Below, piece after piece: positions 55,630 to 64,000 of a stretch of DNA of 64,000 bases (its first letter is position 1; every line of letters begins with the position of its first letter). Below the pieces are notes generated by a model that saw nothing but the letters and a program-made list of their open reading frames with translations, did not search any database and had not been told where the DNA came from. This DNA is from Hortaea werneckii (lineage: Eukaryota; Ascomycota; Dothideomycetes; Mycosphaerellales; Teratosphaeriaceae). The stretch spans positions 744,001-808,000 of the forward strand of contig JBAOKB010000159.1 in assembly GCA_037044905.1 (NCBI GenBank), in the 5' to 3' direction. The translations under genes were made by a program, and so were the position numbers.

Positions 55630-57191
55630 TTAAGCCTTGACAAGCAAGCTGTTGCCATCCATAGCCGCCGGCTTCTCGATGCCCATCACTTCCAGAACTG
55701 TCGGCGCAACGTCACCGAGCACACCCTCCTTCTTCTTGAGGCTGAACCCTGCCGGTGCGTTTGCCATAACGAAAGGCACCTTGTTGGTCGTGTGGCTGGT
55801 CTTGGGCGTCTTCTTCTCGGTCAACATCTCTTCCGCATTACCGTGGTCTGCCGTGATGAACAGCGTGTAGCCGGCCTCCTTGCATGCCTCGTACACCTTG
55901 CCAATTGCCTTATCCGTCTCCGTGCAGCCTTCGACAGCGGCTTCGTAAACACCAGTGTGACCAACCATGTCCGGCGGTGCAAAGTTGTTCATGACGAACT
56001 CAAACTTGCCCTCCTTGATACGCTCGCACATGCGCTCTGCGACACCCATGGCAGACATCTTTGGCTCCTTGTCGTAAGTCGGGACCTTCGGCGACGCGAT
56101 CATGTCCGCTCCTCGCCCTCGTACTGAACCTCGACGCCACCGTTGAAGAAGAAGGTAACGTGAGCGTACTTCTCCGTCTCGGCAATGTGGGACTGCTTGA
56201 TACCCTTCTTCGAAAGCCAGTCAGCGAGGACATCGTCCATGACCTGTGGCGCGAAGGCAACAGGGAAAGTGAAATCGGTCTTGTAGCGGGTCATGGTGGT
56301 GACGGAGATGTCCTTGGGGTAAGGGAAGTCCGGTCTTGGGCTACGGTCCTGGTCGCCAAGGAGCTGAGTCACTTCACGAACGCGATCCGAGCGGTAGTTG
56401 AAGAAGAAGAGAGTGTCGTTGTCCTGGACACGGCCTTCCTTGCCATTCACAATGATCGGCTTCAGGAACTCGTCCGTCTCGCCCTTCTCGTAACGCTCCT
56501 GAATGGTAGCAACCGGGTCGCTAGAGTCCTCGCCCTCACCAGTGACCATACCCTTCATGCCAACCTCAACACGCTCCCAACGCTTGTCACGGTCCATGAT
56601 GTAGTATCTGCCGACGACAGTTGCGACCTTGCCGAGACCCATCTCGTTGCAGAAAGCAAGCAGGTCCTTCATGTGACCAAGACCGCTCTTGGGGTCAGTG
56701 TCACGTCCGTCACCGAAGAAATGGATGTACACCTCCGGCACACCAATCTCCTTCGCGACCTTCATCAAAGACTTCAGGTGGTTGATGTGCGAGTGCACAC
56801 CACCGTCACTGACCAGTCCACAGAGATGCAGCCTACCATTGCCATTCTTCGCGCGGTTGAAGCTCTTGACAACGTTCTCCACCTTGTTCAGCTCCCCCTT
56901 CTTGATCGTTTGGTCAATCCTGACAACGTCCTGCCAGACAACACGGCCTGCGCCAATGTTCAAGTGTCCGACTTCACTGTTGCCCATCAGACCCTCCGGA
57001 AGACCGACGGCGAGAGAGGAGGCGTCGAGCTCGGTGTATCCTTGCGTGATCTTGCTGCCCTCCTTGGCGAACTCATCCATCCAAGGAGTCTGGGCGTTGA
57101 GGATGGCATTGCCCTCCGGCGGGCTCTTGTCAGAGGGGATACCCCATCCGTCAATACAGATCAGGGCGCACTTTTGCTGGACCTGAACCAT
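55630..57191 (-). CDS. gpmI: Cofactor-independent phosphoglycerate mutase
   Basis: Interconverts 3- and 2-phosphoglycerate in glycolysis and gluconeogenesis without 2,3-bisphosphoglycerate, using two Mn ions. About 520 residues once one missing base near 56098-56103 is allowed. Metal and catalytic motifs are clear: CIDGWGIP at the N terminus, the catalytic serine in GLMGNSEVGHLNIGAG, GLVSDGGVHSH, FGDGRDTDP, NYRSDRVRE and, after the break, VGHTGVYEAAVEGC and ITADHGNAEEM. The break falls inside the GEERT-MIASPKVPTYD segment. Single exon. The long plus-strand frame over 56061-57224 is its antisense shadow. Divergent from MED9, 471 bp apart. Confidence 0.96.
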
Positions 57192-57662
57192 CTTGGCCAG
57201 CGTGTATTCTTGATTGATGAATGAGATATAGGCCGGCTTCGTCGCCTGGTTTCGTATGATGAGTGAGCGCTCAGCTCAAAAAAGGTGCAGTAGAGGTGAC
57301 TGTCCCCTGTATGGTTGGCAATGACAGGAAACAATAACGGCGTTGCTGACCAAAAGGAGGCCTGATGATTGATTAGGCCCGAAAAGAAATGTTGACGGAC
57401 TTGCCCCACCAACGCGGGGCAAAAGCATTGAGTCCGTCATCGCACATGATCTCCGAGGGCGGCCGGTGAGTGACGCGGGACAGGGCAATTTTTTGATTAT
57501 GAAACCTCCATCAATTTAGCATGCGCCCAATCAAATACAGCTTGACCTTCTCCATTCGCGACATCTGCGCGGTCCGCGCGTGCACGCGCATCTCTACCTA
57601 GTAATGTCCGTTTCCAGTGACATGTGCTGAAACTAAAGCAAACGTAACGACATCGTAACAAC
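57192..57662. promoter_or_regulatory. Divergent promoter region gpmI / MED9
   Basis: 471 bp between two start codons facing apart. No coding segment or factor site recognised. Confidence 0.5.
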
Positions 57663-58120
57663 ATGGCTCTAAGTCAACCCGCCGCGTCCAGCGCCAGCCA
57701 CACCCAAACCAACGTGTCAGATCAATCAACCGACTCCACGCATCCACCGCTCCCCTCAACCCCAACTCTTCGACATCCTCCCCGCCCTCCATGAGATCCT
57801 AGCTCGCATCGACCACCGCTCCACGGACCCCATCACCGGCAGCCCGTCCCTCACCGAGAGCCTCTCATCCGGCAACATCGGCGCCGCGTACAACAACATC
57901 CAATCCCTGATCCGAAAGATCTCCCGACAGCTATCCTGCCACTGAAGACGATGATGCGCAAGGGCCTCCGGGAAGTGGAGAAGCTGCCGGATATGGAGCG
58001 GAGTGTGCAGGAGCAGAAGAAGAAATCCGTGAGCTGGAGGAGAAGATCCGGAAGCAGGAGTTGGTGATGCAGGGATTGGGGGAGAGGGCAAGGGAGATGC
58101 AGAGGAGGATGGGAGGGTGA
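57663..58120 (+). CDS. MED9: Mediator subunit 9, reading broken three times
   Basis: Middle-module subunit of the RNA polymerase II Mediator complex. The reading starts MALSQPAASSASHTQTNVSD, then in a second frame gives FDILPALHEILARIDHRSTD and NIGAAYNNIQSLIRKIS. Another frame gives TAILPLKTMMRKGLREVEKL and PDMERSVQEQ, and the last gives EEIRELEEKIRKQELVMQGL ending EMQRRMGG. The order (disordered N terminus, helical LPALHEIL segment, REVEKLPDMERSVQEQEEEI coiled coil) matches fungal MED9, and total length near 152 residues is normal. Breaks lie at about 57767, 57933 and 58018; the last looks like a lost G. Single exon. Because of the breaks only short pieces are open. Confidence 0.82.
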
Positions 58121-59029
58121 GGAGAGGTGGTTTATGACAATGCTTTGAAGAGATCTACCCGAGAAGAGCAACGCGACGTGGTCTCAACGCGGATCATACC
58201 ACACGCTGCACCGAAGAAAGGCACATGATATACCTGCTTGCACCGACAAGGCCGCGCAGAGCGACCGCAGCACTTGTCCTGCGTCGCAATCCCACCGCCT
58301 GTTGCTCCGATTGGGAGTGATGACCCGGAGAGCAGCCTGGTGAACCATAGCTGAACTGGTCATACCACTTTAAAGCAACTAGCTTTGGGTATTGATTCCA
58401 CAAGCATCGCACAATCGTCGCAGGGGCTATAACAGGCCGGAGGGTCGGCTGACTGGTGTTGCTTCGAAGCGTGCAGGCGGAGGAGCTGTAGCAGACAGCG
58501 ATCGATGAGGCGCGTGAAGGCGCTCGCTACAAACGGATGCTTGATGAGCATCGAGATCAATGTTGGGCAACCTATTACCGGAGGATTGCACCAAGACCAC
58601 TCATCCGGTGGCTGGATGGATGGCATTCCCTTTCATGATCAACCACATAGCGCTTCAAGTTGAAAAGTCATATGCCACCAAAAGGCACTGATAAGAAGGA
58701 GAAAAGTTGCGCACAGTAAAAGTCCTGTAGAAAGCCATGACGGCCTAGAGGATACTTTTGAATCACTATTGGAACATATATATAACCTCAACAACAACAA
58801 AAAAATGCAGCAGGTTGAAGCCGCGCTTGAAAATTTCCCTTCCTACGCCAACCGAAACACCGACGCTGTTTTGTTGAAACCCGTGATGCCGTTATCTTTT
58901 CTTTTTCCTTGCAATCATCGCCCCTTTTTTAAATGCGTAAAACAGATTCATAGCGCCCGGAAGATGCACACCCCATTTGCCCTGGCCATCACATCACACA
59001 CATAAATGTGGCCTGGTGTGGAAGGATGC
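58121..59029. other. Convergent intergenic region MED9 / SHMT
   Basis: 909 bp. Minus frames near 58194-58626 are short and unlike any family. No gene seen. Confidence 0.5.
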
Positions 59030-60483
59030 TTAGATTGGGAGCGGGAAAGTGCCAGCCCAGGCGGCAATCTCGGCCTTCAGCTGCTTGATTTCGTCCTGCT
59101 CGCCCTTGGCGACAGCAGCCTTGAAGTCCTTCTGCTTGTTGGCCTCCTTGGGCAGGGAGGCCTGGATCTGCGTCGACAGCTTGATGCAGGCGTCGATGTA
59201 ACCAACGACACGGTCGAAGTCCTGCTCGCTCATGCCGCGAGAGGTCATGGCCGGTGCGCCGATACGCAGACCGCAAGGCGAGAGCGCGCTCTTGTCACCT
59301 GGGGTGGTGTTCTTGTTGCAGGCGATGTTGACCTGCTCGAGCACGGCCTCGACACGAGCACCGTCAAGGCCAACCGGCTTCAAGTCGAGGAGCACCATGT
59401 GGTTGTCGGTGCCGTCTGTGACGAGCTTGTAGCCACGAGACTTGAAAGAGTGCTCCATCTGCTTGGCGTTCTTGATGACTTGCTCCTGGTACTGTCTGAA
59501 CTCAGGAGACTGCGCCTGCTTGAGCGCCACGGCAAGCGCAGTGATGGTGTGGTTGTGGGGACCACCCTGGTGACCAGGGAAGACAGAGAAGTTGATGGGG
59601 CCCTCGAGATCATACAGGGTCTGTACCTCCTTGCCCTGCTTCATCTCGGTCTTGCGGACACCCTTGCGGAAGAAGATCATGGCACCACGCGGGCCACGCA
59701 GAGACTTGTGGGTGGTGGTCGTCACGATGTCGGCGTATGGGAATGGAGAGTCGTTGACTTGAGCAGCGATCAAGCCAGAGATGTGGGCCATGTCCACCAT
59801 CAGGTAGCAGCCGACCTTGTCCGCAATCTCTCTCATCTTCTTGTAGTCAATCGTCCTGCAGTATGCCGAGGTGCCGGCCACGATGACTTGGGGCGGTACA
59901 TCATGGCGTTCTGCTCAAGCTGTTCGTAGTCGATAATGCCAGTCTCGAGGTTGACTCGGTAGGGGAAGGTCTCGAAGTAGGTGGACACAGCGCTGATCTT
60001 CTTAGTCGGAGTCTGGTAGCCGTGGCTCAAGTGACCGCCGTGGGGAAGGTCAAGACCCATGATACGCTCGTGAGGGCGCATGATAGCCTGGTAGACCTGC
60101 AGGTTGGCGGGAGAGCCAGACAGACACTGGACGTTCACGCCCCAGTTCTCAGGCTCGAGATGGAAAGCCTCGAGCGCTCTCCTTTGGCACGTAAGCTCGA
60201 TCTCATCGATGTGCTCGTTACCGCCGTAGTATCTGGCTCCCGGGTAACCCTCACTGTACTTGTTGCTCATGCAAGAGCCGAGCGCGTCAAAGACGGCGCG
60301 AGAAGTGACGTTCTCAGAAGCGATCAGAAGAATAGACTCGCGCTGGCGCTTGATCTCCTTCTTCATGATCTCGGCAATCTCAGGGTCAGTCTCCACGAGG
60401 GACTTGTCCATGAGATCCTGGTGGGACTGCGGGAGGGCGTAGGAGTGGGTGCCATTGACACCGTTGGTCATGTTTGTGTCCAT
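59030..60483 (-). CDS. SHM2: Cytosolic serine hydroxymethyltransferase
   Basis: PLP enzyme making glycine and methylene-tetrahydrofolate from serine, the main one-carbon source. 484 residues after one missing G near 59886 is allowed. There is no mitochondrial presequence (MDTNMTNGVNGTHSYALPQS), so I take it as the cytosolic isoform. Motifs are LLIASENVTSRAVFDALGS, YSEGYPGARYYGGNEHIDE, NVQCLSGSPANLQVY, VDMAHISGLIA, the PLP lysine in VTTTTHKSLRGPRG, and SPCGLRIGAPAMTSRGM. The break splits RPK-VIVAGTSAYCRTIDY. Single coding exon. A pyrimidine-rich CTTGCAG just upstream of the start (60500-60510) could end an intron in the leader. Confidence 0.97.
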
Positions 60484-61508
60484 TTTTGGAGGTTAAGTGC
60501 CTGCAAGGAAGGGGGAGAGAGGATGTGTGTGTGTGTGTGTATCAAGAGAGTGTAGGTGAAGGTGAGAAGAAAGGTGGAAGACTCATGTGAAGAAGGACAA
60601 TACCAGAAAATGTTGCCGCCGACGGAGGCCGATCGCCGGAGCTGTGGCGCCAACTCAAAGACCCCGCCAAGCCCCTCATGGCCCTTGCACGCAAGACCCT
60701 GCGGCGAGTCGCGACCCTCCCACGCCTACTCACGCTCAATCACGCAATCCATATAGCAATGGGTTCCATACCGGGCGAGCTGTTACAATACCATACCACA
60801 GGGCTTAAGAGCATCCATGAGCAATCGGCACTGCAATAAAGCGGTTTGGACTTGCTAACCAAATGTTGGAAACGGAGTAGTTTGATCACTCCAACCACAT
60901 GTCCGACCAAGGCTCGTTTACACTGGTTGCGTCTTAGCTCCCGCTCTTCCCATGGGCTCTGAAATGCCATTGATTATACGTGTACGTCGTCTCGCGTTGC
61001 TTGGATTTAGATTCTCCTCCGTCATCCCATTATGCACCTCTGCGGCGCTGACCCTGCATCCGGACCTCTTCAAAGTGGGCGTGCATGCTGTTCAAAAGTT
61101 GTGCCGGTGAAATTTATCCACCGCGTTTCGTAAGTGGGCCCAACATTGCCATCGCACAGCCTTTCCTCAGAAATGAGACTTGCTTTACCTGGCTTATTCG
61201 TCCATCCTTTTAACCTTCAATCCCATGCCATGCCATGTCTGATGTTGATGCCATTTTCCACAATTTCCTCTGTATTTGCTGATCGCCTACACACGTGCCG
61301 CTATGTGAAGCTATGTGAGTAGCCTGTCAAGGTCTTTTGAGCAGCCTTTGCATTTTGTACCCTCAACCACAGGTATAGAGCTTGTTCCCCGTCGCGTATT
61401 TCGGATGGGGCAAGAAGATGTGCTGTTTCCCAACCTGTCTCCCAATGGATCCTTGCTGCAGCTTGTTACTACTGGCAGTGCTGTCTCAAGCATGCTGCGC
61501 TGTAGCGA
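60484..61508. other. Upstream region of SHMT
   Basis: 1.0 kb with the SHMT leader and promoter at left and the 3' flank of the next minus gene at right. A (TG)8-9 repeat lies at about 60524-60540. No gene seen. Confidence 0.55.
60524..60540. repeat. TG dinucleotide repeat
   Basis: About eight TG units in the likely SHMT leader, reading as CA repeats on the coding strand. Confidence 0.9.
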
Positions 61509-62839
61509 TTACCTCTCCGCAGTGACACAAGGCGCTGCTGCTCCTTCGCTGAGCTTAGGGGTCTCCATGGTCCCGTATCCCGGATGTTTATTCCTGTGCG
61601 GCGACGACTCATTCGTGACTCTCACAGCCTCCTCTTCGGTGTAAGAGGCTATTGCCAGCTTCTTCGGCACATCCTTGAAGTAGGCGACCGTGCCGCTCTC
61701 AGCGGCCATGAGCGCGTCGTACCATGTCATGAGCTGCAGCGTGATGACAGGGAAGCCTAGCTTCTCGATCCCGCCTCGCATGGCGATCATGCGCTGCTGT
61801 GCAGGCCGGTGTATCCGGATTGCGGCCTGCCGGTCGCCGTAAATGAACTCATGCAAAGCGACCTTACCAACAGCCGATATCATCGCATTGCTGATCGCCC
61901 TGTCCGGATCATCGAGGGCTTCGTTCAATGCCCTTACCGCTTGACCTCGAAGCCACAAGGCTTTCTCAACGTGCATCTGACCGTTGGCTACTGGTATGCC
62001 CGTCGCAAGGAAAAGGCTTGTGTAAAACAAAGCCGGCTCCGTAAGCTCGAAGCGGCGCGACCAGAGAATGTAGCTGGAAAGCGTCTGCGGTTGCAACTTG
62101 ACCAGAGAGCGGGCTTTGGGTAGGATGTGAATATACCAGAAATCAAGCACTGTACAAAGAGTCAATTTCGTTCTTAGTCCGCTGTCGTGTACGTAATTAT
62201 GACTTACACCACGTAAACCAAGGCTGGTACGGCACAGGGTACGTCTCAAACGGATCCTTGTGCGTGGCATCCATGTAAGATGGATCAGGCAAAGGAGCGA
62301 AATTGAACGGTCCAGTAGGGCGTGAAACACTGCGTTCCCTCCGGACTAGGCTGTGGGATCGCTTTCTGGCAACGTTTGCTTTGTAAGGCCCAGAGGTGTT
62401 CCTTGGACTGTGCACGTGATGGGGACTGGCCTTAGTCTTATGCCCGGCAACATGGTGCGGATGCGACCGGGAATAGGGTGACGGGCTTCGCGCAAGCGGC
62501 GTAGTGATGAATCCAGCTGGTCCTGATTCCGTCTTGACGCGCTTTGCTGCTTTGGCCTTCCCACTCGTTGGAGAAGCTGAGGATCTCGAGGTGTCGGACG
62601 ATGGTGGTGGACTTGGTTTCCCAGGAAGATTCAGTGTTGGTAGTCGCGACATCGGAGCTGTCACTTAGTGAAGTTTTACCAGGTTGATTCCTAGCTCTCG
62701 ATTGGTATCGCGTGGCTTTCAGTCCTCGACGGGGCGCTGTGCGGTGCGAATAGGCGGCTGCCGCCGAGCGAACTTGCTTCTTGAAGGACCCATGGTCTGT
62801 CTCCTCCGGAGTGCTGAAGTTCACGAAGACGAAGCTCAT
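61509..62839 (-). CDS. Fungal transcription factor-like protein (DUF3468 / tachykinin-family type)
   Basis: Resembles the widespread Pezizomycotina group that starts with a short FVFVN segment and carries a DUF3468-like helical domain but no zinc cluster. The start MSFVFVNFSTPEETDHGSFK is typical, followed by basic residues (KKQVRSAAAAYSHR). A frame change near 62640-62680 leads into a Ser/Pro-rich linker with a nuclear-type signal (KAKAAKRVKTE) and NFAPLPDPSYMDATHKDPFE. The intron is 62150-62207 (GT-AG). Exon 2 gives LDFWYIHILPKARSLVKLQP, ALFYTSLFLATGIPVANGQM and IGDRQAAIRIH-like YGDRQAAIRIHRPAQQRMIA, with many helices. Function unknown; a regulatory role is inferred from the family only. 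Confidence 0.8.
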
Positions 62840-64000
62840 TTGGTCGCCAGCGGAGGATGACAGACGATGCTCAATGGCTCATTGACCCGTATTCAGCGTA
62901 AAGGAAGATAATGAAGGTCCCGTAGACATGTGGGAGCATATGGAGAAGCATAGAGCAGTGTTAAGCAATGAAGTAGCGGCTGTGGTGACTTCCAGGTTAG
63001 AATCGGTTCTGCAATGGTTCACCTGAAGAGCTTGTCAACCTTCTTCAGCTGACGCGTGAACAACGGAGTACCGATTGGCATGGCGCAACGGCAGCCAAAG
63101 AGATACAAAGTGGTACGCCAACGAAAGGGAATGCAGGCGAAAGCGGTCGCTGGACTCGATGCCTCGGATGCTTCCTTACGCTTCCAAACGCAAATGGGTT
63201 AGACATATACGCCAAGCTCAAAGATTCCATGCTGATCGTCGCCACCCGAGCCAATAAGAATCCTCCGGAAAGGTCGCATTGAAAGCAATCATTCCCCTGC
63301 AGCACGGCGGCGAGGGCCGGTTGCAAGGATAAGCGCCTACAATAGAATATCTCAGAAAAGAGCCCAGCTGAGAGGCCAGAAGTGGGAATGACACGAAACT
63401 CCTTTGGGAATGTACACTACCGACCGCGAGTGGCGTAATCTCTCGCTTTTGCTGGCCAGCCTGGGACGATGATCGAGGAACATCACCGAGACACATCAGC
63501 TCCGCCAACGGCGAAGGATCATCGCTGAATCGCCATTGTAGCAGTGGCTCAATTCATAGAAACCCCGAAAAGCCCCAAGTTGAACCAACCGATCACAACT
63601 TTGGAACGGATTGTAGCCCGCATCGAGGAAGCAGACCAACCAACCTTGACTCTTACGTGCCGAAAGTTAATCTGGCAACTTCAGCGGGACCGCCACCCCG
63701 CCGAGCTCGTTATTACAATTATCAAATCCCGCCTCTGAACATTTGGCGTTTGTAAAAAAGCGTCTATTATTCCAGGAAGACCGCCTTGAATCCCCTGCCA
63801 GTGGTCACCAATACACAAGAGAAAGGGTATCCTATCATACATCCGTCATGTTTTCAATCCAAAAAGACCCAAAAAGTAATACACTGCAGCATGTGCCTAG
63901 CCTGCTGTCTGTGGCGCTCGAGGCGTCGAATTTCTTTCCTGGTTCGTTGACCCGCCATCGACAGGGCCGACCGCGCCCTTAGCTAGCTCTTGTTCTGCTT
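62840..64000. other. Right end of window, no clear gene
   Basis: A plus frame at about 63544-63738 reads protein-like at its end (TTLERIVARIEEADQPTLTL, then RKLIWQLQRDRHPAELV) but has no ATG and no clear acceptor. It could be a last exon of an unseen gene or chance. Nothing else recognised. Confidence 0.35.

Noticed and set aside
56061..57224. Plus-strand ORF of 387 codons
   Set aside because: Exact antisense shadow of gpmI, whose motifs are unmistakable; the Val/Leu/Asp-rich reading is typical of such shadows.
59006..59929. Plus-strand ORF of 307 codons
   Set aside because: Antisense to SHMT.
2031..62680. Programmed ribosomal frameshifting as the cause of the breaks
   Set aside because: There are too many sites in both directions, in unrelated genes, with no shared slippery heptamer or consistent direction.

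Overview
The window is nuclear DNA of a filamentous ascomycete (Pezizomycotina; a Dothideomycete is my guess, made without a database). The signs are many short GT-AG introns of about 50-60 bp, single-gene transcription units on both strands, a histone H2A ending in the fungal SQEL tail, a fused bioDA gene, and fungal-only families (ATG22, SLM1-type PH protein, SEL1-repeat chitin synthase regulator, FSH hydrolase, MED9, TSR3). I recognise 22 protein genes by family, plus four longer proteins of unknown function. I see no rRNA, tRNA, CRISPR array or transposon.

Layout. 0-11.7 kb is primary metabolism: H2A; KGD2 (2-oxoglutarate dehydrogenase E2) divergent from a complex I LYR subunit (NDUFB9/B22); the biotin pair bioF and bioDA, divergent from each other; an FSH serine hydrolase convergent with bioDA; and an FAD monooxygenase. 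11.7-17.9 kb is gene-poor, with small repeats, a GTN microsatellite and two weak orphan ORFs. 17.9-28.4 kb holds an 892-residue Q/P-rich protein, a 1025-residue protein that is probably mitochondrial, and SLM1. 30-33 kb is a secreted GH3 beta-glucosidase. 33-46 kb holds GGA, TSR3, OXR1 (TLDc), a Cys-rich protein and a prenylated SEL1-repeat protein. 46-52 kb holds ATG22, a secreted GH95 alpha-fucosidase and the tiny four-exon MDM35. 53-63 kb holds a proline-rich protein, gpmI, MED9, cytosolic SHMT and a DUF3468-type regulator.

How the genes relate. Most are unrelated neighbours. The exceptions are the biotin pair, whose KAPA synthase ends in a peroxisomal ARL signal, and KGD2/NDUFB9, which face away from a shared 467 bp region and both serve mitochondrial respiration. 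The two glycoside hydrolases fit growth on plant material.

The strongest anomaly is sequence quality or biology. Sixteen of the genes, including essential ones (KGD2, SHMT, MED9), have their family-matching reading split between frames by apparent one-base gains or losses, about 35 in total, mostly in runs of two to five identical bases. Long intact genes lie between them. I read this as residual indel error of a long-read assembly, so I annotate these genes as whole loci and note each break. It also means small or frameshifted genes may be missing from the stretches I call empty.
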